This document shows positions 34,924 through 43,531 of a stretch of 64,000 nt of DNA, in pieces. The position numbers and the translations under genes are program-made. Each line of letters opens with the position of its first letter. The stretch's first letter is position 1. The notes below the pieces were generated by a model. The model made no database searches, was not told the origin of the DNA, and saw only the letters and a program-made list of their open reading frames with translations. This stretch comes from Owenia fusiformis. Taxonomy: Eukaryota > Annelida > Polychaeta > Sabellida > Oweniidae. The stretch spans positions 3,463,169 through 3,527,168 of the forward strand of contig CAIIXF020000010.1 in the NCBI GenBank assembly GCA_903813345.2, given 5' to 3'.

Positions 34924-35228
34924 CAAGGAGGATTGGCTCCCAGAGTGCACCACCGATATTCTGTCCCATATATGGGTATGTCGTAATACAAAATTCGAAT
35001 TCAAACAGCCGCCATTTTGTTCACTTCAACATTTAAATCGTGAATTTTGGTCTTATTTCCAAACGAAAAATTCCAAAACTCACAAGAAATGATCGAGATA
35101 TTGGTTCGAATCTTTTGAACTGTTTATTTTGAATTTATAGTCGGTTTTAATTTCAGAAAATAACGACATTTCGACGTTTTCATTGTTGGAAAATATCGAG
35201 TTTCGATCCTGGGAGCCAATCCTCCTTG
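34924..35228. mobile_element. 305-bp MITE with perfect 20-bp TIRs and 9-bp target duplication
   Basis: CAAGGAGGATTGGCTCCCAG at the left and its exact reverse complement at the right are flanked on both sides by TCATAAATC (34915-34923 and 35229-35237). A 9-bp duplication is typical of Mutator-like elements. Non-coding. The perfect termini and duplication indicate a fairly recent insertion. Confidence 0.85.
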
Positions 35229-35270
35229 TCATAAATCTGAGAAATCCAATATTCAGCAATGTTTTATAGA

Positions 35271-36352
35271 GGGATTTTGGTTAGCTTACCTGTATTTTAC
35301 AGGTGGGCAGCCGACCCAGGCGGGCGCTTTTATTTTTTTCATAGTGGTCGTAGGATCAAAAACACATTCCAAAATTAATTTATGGACTATCTTTGAGATT
35401 ATGTTGTCATAACAAAAAAGCTAACATACTTGGGCCTTAGGCCTACCCGAATTAAAAGTATCCAAATTGTCCTTGAAAATAAGAAATCAAGTTTACTGAA
35501 GCAGGGTTTAAATTCTTGTCAATCGTTTGTGACGTCACAGAGGTGCTACCTAACCAACAACAAAACAAACACGTATATGGTATCGTTCAGTGCCTTACAC
35601 TACTGATGGTATCAGGCCGGGGTATCAGGGCTAGGCAACTTTTTTCTCCAAGCAGATCCTGACAAAGAGTTTGCTGCATTATCTTGTTTGACCTATCTTG
35701 TTGTTGTCGTCTTCCGGTCAGGTCAAGGACACTGGATTTTTAACTTCCGGTCAAGATTTTAATTACACTAAATTTAGGAACTTTTTCGGCCTATTTTGGC
35801 CTTTTAAATCCTGTGTAATATTTTGCAATATTGTTCAGTTTACTTATGCCATGCTCAGTTTGTCCCGATTTTCTCTAAATTTAACTTTCTCAGTGGTCAA
35901 GCAGGTGACCTCACTTGACCCTGACGTCACTGATCACTGTTGACCAATCAGCACGCAGTAGACCAGACCCATACATCGCTATCGCTCTCGTTTTATTTGA
36001 ACAGATTCCAATTTGGTGCTACAAAGACGGAGGCGTTCCCTATATCCCTCCGAACTTCGTTCGATGGGATAACAAATGGGTGCTATCTTGTGAAGAGCAA
36101 GAAAAAACCCAATTACACATCCCAACCTTGCTTCAGTAAACACGATTTCTTATTTTCAACGACAATTTGGTTATTTTTAATTCGGGTAGGGAACTTTTTC
36201 CAATTGTGGTTAGCAATATAGTTACACGACGACAGAATCTCAAAGATAATCATGCAATGAAATAATTTTGGAATGTCTTTTTGATCCTACTACCCATATG
36301 AAAAAAATAAAAGCGCCTGCCCGCCTGTAAAATACAGGTAACCAGGGATTTT
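35271..36352. mobile_element. 1.08-kb TIR element with ~240-bp arms
   Basis: The left arm (GGGATTTTGGTTAGCTTACCTG, TATTTTACAGGTGGGC, CTTTGAGATTATGTTGTC, CCCGAATTAAAAGTATCCAAATTG, AAATAAGAAATCAAGTTTACTGAAGCA) is mirrored at about 36113-36352. CCTGTATTTTACAGG near each tip is itself palindromic. The core (35520-36110) has open frames but no recognised domain. Confidence 0.65.
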
Positions 36353-36578
36353 GAGATATGAAATTGAATCTTTAATTGACTTTAGACTGGGCAATTCACT
36401 TTTTAAGTTTACAATCCAATAAGTTTTCAATCCATTTAAACTTTGTGAAAAAATCAGTTAATAGAACGACAGTGGACCACTTTGATATTATTCTTCAGAT
36501 TCAGAGGTCCCTGCTCAGCAATAATACATCTAAAATTGTAAAATAATTATGATACCTTGCCTTTTGTGAGGCTAAAGA

Positions 36579-36733
36579 ATTTAAGCCCAAGACTCAATGC
36601 ATTGTTTGCTGAACATACCATGAATGTGTTGTTTCCAAACCTTTGCATGACCGCGCAGCGGGAATGCAAAGTTTAGGAAACAACGCCTGAGTGGAATGAA
36701 GCAGTTACAATGCACTGAGTCTTGGGCTTAAAT
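36579..36733. mobile_element. 155-bp foldback element
   Basis: AATTTAAGCCCAAGACTCAATGCATTGT is mirrored by ACAATGCACTGAGTCTTGGGCTTAAATT. The inner arms also pair (TGTTGTTTCCAAACCTTTGCAT with ATGCAAAGTTTAGGAAACAACG) round a CGCGCAGCG loop. Non-coding. Confidence 0.7.
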
Positions 36734-37280
36734 TATCTTCACACATTGCAATTTTTTCTATAAAATCATCTAAAAGGAACGAAATCACTAAAATAACACA
36801 TTTTCAATTAAACTTTTTGCAAGGGTCAAGTTGGCAAGTTATCAAATTCAATGTGAAAAATCCATTCATCACCATGGCAACTGTTGAACTAGTGACCTTG
36901 CATGTGCTATTGATATTTCCCACACTGTTCATTATGTGAATACTTTGTTCGGATTGGCTGCAATCGGACACACCTTGCTTAGCTATGTGTGAAAATGTTT
37001 TAACCATTTAGGACTTTTCTTAAAGTTTAATCTATATTTTAGGATTCCCTCCCGTTATTCACAATATATACTCTGTATACACTGTACCTCTCAGAGTTTA
37101 GTATGATTATACAAAAATTGAAAATGTTATATTTGATAAAGTGCCATGCACCTTTTTCTTTACAGAGGGTATATAAATCTATAACTGAGGTACCTATCAT
37201 TTAGTGTATGTCTTTATAAAAAGAGTATTTCAGAATAAATAATAAAATTAACTCTTTTGAGAGAAAATGTTTCAGCCGAA
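36734..37280. other. Region 3' of the GPCR gene
   Basis: No exon or repeat recognised. It lies downstream of the minus-strand GPCR and would hold its 3'UTR, but no clear AATAAA on that strand was found close to the stop. Confidence 0.35.
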
Positions 37281-38597
37281 TTACTCTCTTCGACTAAACA
37301 ACGCTATTGTTTCTTCTCTAAAGTTTCTACCACTTAAAAGGTACAAGGCAAAATTGATACTGTGATTACTGTACATGAGAAGGAAAAAACACGTGCGGGC
37401 AAGTCGAATTTTTGCCATGTATTCAGGGTCTCTATCAGTGATATCGGAATATGTGATTTCCATCCCAGCTATGCAGCCTGTACAGAATATAAAGAATACA
37501 GATATTATAATAGGGATCATGGACTGCCTCCAGTCGGATGATGATTGTTTTCTTTCCGTGGTCCTTTTGACCTTATTACGATCGTTTATTACATCCTGTT
37601 GCGGCGGGACAGCATGGACTTGTCTGGGTCCCAAAGTGGATACTCTGCGTTCGGGAAGTTGGAGTAAGTCGGGACGTGGGGCGCATTCCGACTCAACAGT
37701 GTCCACTGGAGCCATCCCTTCATCCGTGGTTGATATTAATGTAGATCGTTTGTGGCTGGACATCGATACATCTACCGAAGGCATTGCAGGACAAAGTCTT
37801 CTGCGATTTCGCAACGTGATGATTACTTTGATGGACAAAGCAGCGCTGAATGCAGTCAAGAGCATCATCGGTACAAGAGAATATAACATAAAATCTATCC
37901 AAGTCCACATGAAACGCATCGAACCTCTTATGAAGCAACGTCTCTGATACACCACTTTTCCATCTGTTTCGATAGGATCTTGTATGAGTTCATACATCCA
38001 AAACAATGACGCGTCGATACAGGCAAGTATGATACCAAGTATGCAACATGTGAATTTCACGACACGCACCATATCGAGAGAGGACGTTTTCAATGGCATG
38101 AAGACGACGATGGTTCGAGTGGCGGCGATAAGCACCACAAGCCACGATGCGTAATGTCGCACAAAGTGATACACAAAACCCCCAAATATTTTACATGTCA
38201 CGTTAGATAACATCTTTAAGTCATATCCACTGACCTTTCCAATCCAGTATCGAACAGCACTGAATAAGAGCACTCCCGAATCCGCAAACGCCAACACTGA
38301 GATGATAACACATATTGGAAGTTGTCTTAGTCGTGAACGCCGGGTCACTAAGAAACTTAAACAGTTCCCTGTACATCCAAGAATCACAAGTATTGGAATG
38401 ACGTAAATATATAGCTCAATGGAAAGCCTGTATTCAAAATGTTGTTTCAGTAGTTTTTCATACCCGAGCGCTGCTTCACCAGTGGCATTGTTTAAGTAGC
38501 TACTTTCTGTTGTTGTATTAAGCTGCGACATGTCACCAATTGAAATTGTCTCTCGACTTCCGAGCCACCGAAGCGATATTGTCACTAACAATGACAC
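37281..38597 (-). CDS. Class A (rhodopsin-like) G-protein-coupled receptor, peptide-receptor type, intronless
   Basis: Single open frame of 438 codons with seven hydrophobic segments: about 61-84, 94-117, 136-160, 180-201, 233-262, 358-380 and 400-421. Class A landmarks are GN in TM1 (GCTGNCLSF), Asp106 in TM2, and a probable disulfide pair Cys135 (top of TM3) with Cys221 (loop 2). The TM7 motif is NFALY (residues 415-419), the NPxxY variant seen in many FMRFamide/peptide-type invertebrate receptors. The DRY triad at the end of TM3 is replaced by ATR (159-161), and the CWxP motif of TM6 is missing. Loop 3 is long (~95 residues), Ser/Arg-rich. The start could be Met1 or Met23 (38531); Met23 gives a normal short N-terminus with NTT and NAT glycosylation sites and is favoured. 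It would sit in the plasma membrane. Ligand unknown; amine or opsin function is unlikely, as no Schiff-base Lys is present. Confidence 0.85.
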   Translation of the reverse strand: MSLLVTISLRWLGSRETISIGDMSQLNTTTESSYLNNATGEAALGYEKLLKQHFEYRLSIELYIYVIPILVILGCTGNCLSFLVTRRSRLRQLPICVIISVLAFADSGVLLFSAVRYWIGKVSGYDLKMLSNVTCKIFGGFVYHFVRHYASWLVVLIAATRTIVVFMPLKTSSLDMVRVVKFTCCILGIILACIDASLFWMYELIQDPIETDGKVVYQRRCFIRGSMRFMWTWIDFMLYSLVPMMLLTAFSAALSIKVIITLRNRRRLCPAMPSVDVSMSSHKRSTLISTTDEGMAPVDTVESECAPRPDLLQLPERRVSTLGPRQVHAVPPQQDVINDRNKVKRTTERKQSSSDWRQSMIPIIISVFFIFCTGCIAGMEITYSDITDRDPEYMAKIRLARTCFFLLMYSNHSINFALYLLSGRNFREETIALFSRRE

Positions 38598-38753
38598 GCT
38601 GGTCTAATATGCTAGACAAAGCGCCTGCATTGGAAATTATATACAGGATTATATAGCATGAATTTGCATAATGGCAATATCGTAATGCAGAAACTACAGA
38701 AACAGGTTCTATATATTGTTGTCGCACTCGTACTCATTTAGAGGTGGTTGTAA

Positions 38754-38828
38754 AGAGTCCCTCGTTCAAGCAGCGTTTTTGGTCCCCTTACAACTGGGGA
38801 CCAAAATGCCGCTGGACATAGGGACTCT
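38754..38828. repeat. 75-bp inverted repeat
   Basis: AGAGTCCCTCGTTCAAGCAGCGTTTTTGGTCCCC pairs with GGGGACCAAAATGCCGCTGG...AGGGACTCT with small bulges. It lies about 160 bp upstream of the GPCR reading frame, so it could also be part of that gene's promoter region, though it looks like a small foldback element. A half-copy of the MITE found at 8110-8281 follows at 38874-38935. Confidence 0.6.
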
Positions 38829-38935
38829 GTTTAAGAGAATAGTGTACCAACAGAAAGGGATTTTTGTTATGCTTTGAATGGAACAAGTTTGAAGAAAAAC
38901 GGTGCAGTATGAGACTCGTAATCCTTGTTGTCTGC

Positions 38936-39816
38936 AGAAATTCAGGCTGTCTAATCATTTGCTTCTATTCAAATGGGTGATAAAACTGCAGTTTGCCAGG
39001 GGAAATGATAAAACAGCCAGGAAATGGAATGTTTATGTTTTATGACATAATCATTCATAAATCATCGTCGCGGAGTAACATATTTTTGTAATGTTATGTA
39101 AAATCAAGTTTACCCCATGATGCAATATTAATATCTAATCAAAGTAATTCGGTATTTACTGATTTAATGCTTTCTCAAATAATTATCAGAGCCTCCTAGC
39201 CTTCATAAAACTACTAATACTCTCAAAGAAAAGACTACTTTTATATCGTGCTCATTCCATAAAGCGTACATCCCGTCTTACTAGTCCTGTAGCACTATAT
39301 AGTACGTGTATTTCTGATTATGGATTACACAATACACAATCACTGAGATAATGTCAACAATTCTACATACTGCAAGCAAAGGGGATTTGTTGAAAATTAC
39401 TCTAAACCACGGTACAATGGTCTGCATGACACTGGGCGAGGGCGGTAGCCACAATAAGCTAACACACAAAACACGAATACATTAAAGGCCCACAATACTT
39501 AATTTAGAATAAAAAAATAAATAATCATTGAAACATGTGACTCACACACTCGCTCAAATATGACACAAACTTTGATTTGCTTTAATATTGAACCACGAAA
39601 AATAACTCACATAGAAAAAAACATTTGAAGTTCAGAGATTAGTAGACATGCATGTACATATTAAACAAAGTGCATGTTTTAAATTACTGTTGATTTAAAA
39701 GATGGCGACACTTCTATAAAAATGAATGTATCATGTAATGCAAACAACTTTGCCATCTTTCAATGACATTGATAAAAACTTGATATATAAAGCTTGACAG
39801 ATCAGAAATATTTATT
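38936..39816. other. Non-genic stretch
   Basis: AT-rich; no exon, TIR or tandem repeat recognised. The minus frame at 39281-39469 has no support. Confidence 0.4.
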
Positions 39817-39940
39817 GTTAGTACCTCATGTGAAATACTCAATTCTGATTAGTTGATTAGCGGTCAACAATATGTATTGTTAGTACCTCAGTTGAAATAC
39901 TCGATTTTGATTGGTCAACGAGCGGTGAATAATTTTAACT
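39817..39940 (+). repeat. Two-copy ~61-bp direct repeat upstream of the Crypton-like frame
   Basis: ATTGTTAGTACCTCATGTGAAATACTCAATTCTGATTAGTTGATTAGCGG is followed about 61 bp later by ATTGTTAGTACCTCAGTTGAAATACTCGATTTTGATTGGTCAACGAGCGG. The second copy contains GATTGGTC, an NF-Y (CCAAT)-like word. It lies just before the ATG at 39993 and may be promoter sequence of that element. Confidence 0.6.
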
Positions 39941-39992
39941 GTACACCGCGCAATGCATTGCCGGTGAATAATATTCCCAGCATTCCACTAAA

Positions 39993-40295
39993 ATGACGTC
40001 ATTATCAGACGATAAAATGGCCGCCGCTAGCACTAGCCGTTTCAAAAAAGTTGAAGATGAGGATATTATTAGTCTCTTAGAGAGTAAAGACAGTCAAAAT
40101 ACGAAGAAAAATCTAAAACTTTGTACAAAGCTTTGAGTGGACTTCGCCCAGGAGAGTAATTTGACTCCATTGAGTGAACTTACTGCCGTGGCAGATGTTT
40201 GCCATGAACGTCTCGAGGGTCTGGATCCAACTTCAAGTCAACTTCAAGGGTCAGAAAAATCTAAGATATTCTTCGGACTAACAAAACAATTATAG
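39993..40295 (+). pseudogene. N-terminal fragment of a Crypton-like/DUF3504-type tyrosine recombinase gene, interrupted
   Basis: ATG 39993 opens 47 codons (TGA at 40134-40136). The residues RFKKVEDEDIISLLESKDSQ followed by NTKKN fit the conserved start of Crypton-derived DUF3504 proteins, a Phe-acidic-LL-K-S-NTKK pattern seen in many invertebrate repeats. The same frame continues past the TGA (VDFAQES, LTPLSELTAVADVC...) to about 40295, as expected of the next part of the domain. The TGA is therefore a disabling mutation or a readthrough point. The recombinase core is absent; the sequence runs into a hairpin element. Confidence 0.5.
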
Positions 40296-40418
40296 ACCTC
40301 TCCATTCGGTTTACTGTCAAAATTATATCTCTCGACTGTAAACCTCGACCTACGGTCTCGGTTTACAGTCTCGGGATATAATTTTGACAGTAAACCTCTG
40401 GAGAGGTCAATAATTGTA
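40286..40418. mobile_element. Foldback hairpin, twin 1
   Basis: ACAATTATAGACCTCTCC...GTTTACTGTCAAAATTATATC...CTGTAAACCTCGACC is mirrored by GGTCTCGGTTTACAG...GATATAATTTTGACAGTAAACC...GGAGAGGTCAATAATTGT around a 3-base turn. It is preceded by ATATTCTTCGGACTAACAAA, which also precedes twin 2. Confidence 0.7.
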
Positions 40419-40636
40419 TACTGTTGTCCGCTAATAGGTACTGTTGACTGCTACTTTTGAAAAAAAATTTGAAAAACAAAATTACGAAAAATATATTTTT
40501 TAAATATATTTAGAAGTGATATTCGACGGTGGTTTTAGGGGACTTTTTGCAAAACGATTATATCTACACTTATGAAATATATTCACGGGATATTCGATGA
40601 TGTATCCTTTCAATTGTAATATTCTTCGGACTAACA

Positions 40637-40778
40637 AGACAATTGTTAACCTCTCTATTCTGTCACCTGGCAAAAGTGTATACCTCAACTGTAAACCTTG
40701 AAAGTACTGTAGACTTTCAAGGTTTATAGCATCGGTATACAACTTTGCCAGTTGACCCCAAGAGAGGTCTACAATTGT
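40637..40778. mobile_element. Foldback hairpin, twin 2
   Basis: ACAATTGTTAACCTCTCTATTC...CTGGCAAAAGTGTATACC...AACCTTGAAAGT is mirrored by ACTTTCAAGGTTTATAG...GGTATACAACTTTGCCAG...AGAGAGGTCTACAATTGT. The tip sequences and the left flank ATATTCTTCGGACTAACAAG match twin 1, but the inner arms differ, so each arm pair has changed in a compensating way or been corrected. Confidence 0.7.
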
Positions 40779-40987
40779 ATATGGTAAGCTTTGATATGGT
40801 CCGTTTGAGCTTTTGTTGGTGTCAAATGAAAGATAAGGTTCTTATTAATACATTGGATATGGACTATGAAATTCAAGTGTAAGTCTTTATTTTGTCCAAA
40901 AACATTGAAAATACGCAAAGTGGGCCTTTAAATCACCTTCAAGTTTATTTGCTTAATTCTTTTTCACAAATTGAGAAAAGAATTGTA

Positions 40988-41412
40988 AAGTAGCACTAAA
41001 AAGAACCCTTTGCAAGAGTTTTTGCTAGGTCAATATTTTGACCAACTACCAACTTAAAATTGATGTGGTTATTCAATTTCATTTATTCAAAAAATAATCG
41101 TTCATCTGTTGTAAACATAGAATGCATAGTAATGCATAGTATACTATTATATAATATACTGTGTTCTGACTGACTGGATTATGCTATCTGTGAATAATTA
41201 ACTACGGGCCTGAGTAGCACTAAAAAGAATGAAATTCAACCAGGAACCTTTTGCAAGGATTTTTGCAAAATCAATATTTTGACATACTGCCAACTTAAAA
41301 TTATCAAATTGATGTGATTATTTAAATTCAATGATTCTAAAAATAATCGTCCATCTGTTTTAAAATATAGAATGCATATTATATTATATACTGAGTTCTG
41401 ACTGACTGAAGT
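40988..41412 (+). repeat. Direct duplication, ~190-bp unit
   Basis: GTAGCACTAAAAAGAA...CTGTGTTCTGACTGACTGGA (about 40991-41178) recurs at about 41214-41410 with ~80% identity and small indels. Landmarks are TCAATATTTTGAC, CCAACTTAAAATT, AATAATCGT.CATCTGTT and AGAATGCATA. AT-rich and non-coding. Confidence 0.7.
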
Positions 41413-41961
41413 GTGAATACTCATGGATGCGACGATGCGATCGATATATATTGTTCACTTCACGCCTTGACGTAGTAGTGTATTTTAACATCGTAAATGC
41501 CTCAAGAACAAGACACATGGTGCATAATATCGCGCCCTTGAATATCTGAGTAAGAGGAGTTGACAATGATTCATTCAGTGTTTTCACTACGCTGGGTTTT
41601 ATATCATCTATAGATGCAGCAGAGTCTTTTAAAGATTTTAATTGGTCTATGACGTATTATTTGAATTCGTTTTCCTAAATTTGCCATTGGATCTTGATTA
41701 TTGTATATCTTTTTTGCAAGTTTATGGTTTATGACCAATTGAACTAAATAAATTATTTGAATTCTTAGCTATGTCGAGATCATCTGTGATTTGTCTATTT
41801 TCAAGATCAAATGTATCATTGATATTAGATTGATTTGGATTTCTGTTTTAGATAGTGTTAATTCCATTCCAAGATTCTTTATATTGTCTGTATGTGTCTC
41901 AACTTTATTTCTGTAATATGATTTTCTGCATTTCGAATAACATGGTTCAGCTTATTTTTTA

Positions 41962-42291
41962 TATCCGCCGTAGAAATTATAACTCGGAGTTATAATATTT
42001 GTTCATTTCTGAGGTCCCCGTAGAAATCAACTGGCTCAACAAGATTGAATCATTATTTGTCAATGTTTCACGATCACTTTAATTTTCATTTGATATTACA
42101 TCCTAGCACTATTAATAACATTTATAAATTGTCCTGATGTAAATAAAATGAAAAAAGTATTATTTATCAACAGGAATTTAAAATTCACCGTGTGGCTGCC
42201 GTGGGAAATGTGACTGCAAAACGGCGAGCGTAGAAAAGCTACTGGCCGCAGAAATGCGCATGGCGACCATGGGAAATGTGACTGGGGTGTT
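41962..42291. repeat. GC-rich dispersed repeat, copy 2
   Basis: Contains CCGTAGAAATTATAACTCGGAGTTATAATA, then TCTGAGGTCCCCGTAGAAAT, and ends GGGAAATGTGACTGGGGTGTTA, matching parts of 8464-8757. GGAAATGTGACTG also occurs earlier, at 42208, as an internal near-repeat. Confidence 0.5.
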
Positions 42292-42328
42292 AGAGTCAGG
42301 ATTTGAGACCATGACTACATGGCCTTCT

Positions 42329-42416
42329 ATTACCCTGCGCGCAGAGTCTAGTTATAAACTACCCGAAGACGAATCACTCTTTTAGGAAGTGAAGTCGAAC
42401 GAATGCAAAGGGTAGC
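42329..42416 (+). repeat. 85-bp dispersed repeat, copy 2
   Basis: TATTACCCTGCGCGCAGAGTCTAGTT...GAATGCAAAGGGTAGCC, the second copy of the repeat at 32416-32500. The complementary ends are preserved. Confidence 0.55.
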
Positions 42417-42921
42417 CTTCTATTAGCTTTTTTGGAAGGTATTTCTCATTGAAGGTAGAAAGATGTGATGAGGATCAGATTCGGATTTGATGGCTTTCGA
42501 TCGAAATCTCATCTAATCAGACATCATGAGGTATGGTGATTATATTACATGTACATTTGTTATATTCAAAATGACGGACCCGTCATTCAGATAGATCAGG
42601 TGAAATAATGATTAGCATTTGGATAGATTTTTATTGTAAGCCGATTAGGTAGTTTGAAGCTGACGGTTGACGACCAACTTTTGACCCAAATGCCGATTAA
42701 TGTGTTCACTACTTATTATTACCACCTTGCCGGGCCAGTTCTAGGGGTTTTAGTGCTAGTTTAGAAGGCGTTCATTTTACTATATCGACCTGAGAAATGT
42801 GTGACGTCATAGTGGTGGTCCATATGGACCGGTCTAGAATATATTCTGGACCGGCAATTTTCACTGGGAAATTAGATATCGTTCAATGCGTAAGATTTTC
42901 TTGCTGTTTCAATCCTGGTCG
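42417..42921. other. Non-genic stretch
   Basis: No exon recognised. GGTCCATATGGACC (42820) and GGACCGG...CCGGACC-like symmetry near 42827-42857 suggest a small unclassified palindrome. Confidence 0.35.
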
Positions 42922-43446
42922 TTAAAGCCCGGTATACACCAATGGGACAAGTTGGGACATCCATAGACTTAACATTGCGTGGGACCTCGTGGGACCTTTT
43001 GGGATTTTGCTCCATGAAGTCCGTTGGACTCCATGGGACTTCGTGGGATTTTGCCCCATCTTGCCCCATCGAGTCCCACGAGGTCCCATGAAGTCCCATG
43101 TGGGACTCGGTGGGACTCGATGGGGCAAGATGGGGCAAAATCCCAAGGAGTCCCATGGAGTCCCATCGAGAATGAACATGTTCATTCTTTCCATGGGGCA
43201 TCGTGGGATTTTCGCTCATATGACGTGTTGTGTGAAGCCCGACATACACCAATGGGGCACGGTGGGATTTGATGGGACTCCATGGGGCTTGATGGGACTC
43301 CATGGGGCACGATGGGGCAAAGTCATCAAGGTCCCATGGGACTTCGTGGGATTCGATGGGGCAAATTGGGATTCGATGGGGCAAGATGGGACTCGATGGG
43401 CCTGGGGCAAGTGGGATTTTGCCCCATTGGTGTATACCGGGCTTAA
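42922..43446. mobile_element. Foldback element filled with a GGGAC minisatellite, TTAA edges
   Basis: Outer ends TTAAAGCCCGGTATACACCA (42922 on) and TGGTGTATACCGGGCTTAA (to 43446) are inverted, with TTAA at both edges. The interior consists of ~10-12-bp units such as TGGGACTCCA, TGGGACTTCG, TGGGGCAAGA and TGGGATTTTG and their complements, so the whole element can fold. A second internal copy of the tip (AAGCCCGACATACACCAATG) lies at 43235. Long open frames across it arise from the repeat period and are not genes. Confidence 0.75.
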
Positions 43447-43531
43447 CGGTGGTAATAATACTAATAACGTCATTTCTGCGAGCAATATAGTGAAATATTG
43501 GACCTTGGGCCTTCGGCCCTCGGTCCAATAT

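Noticed and set aside
37375-37947. 190-codon plus-strand frame opposite the GPCR
   Set aside because: Antisense shadow of the receptor gene; no protein-like features.
42329-42416. tRNA-like gene
   Set aside because: Size is right but there is no A/B box pattern or cloverleaf; the ends pair as a simple stem.
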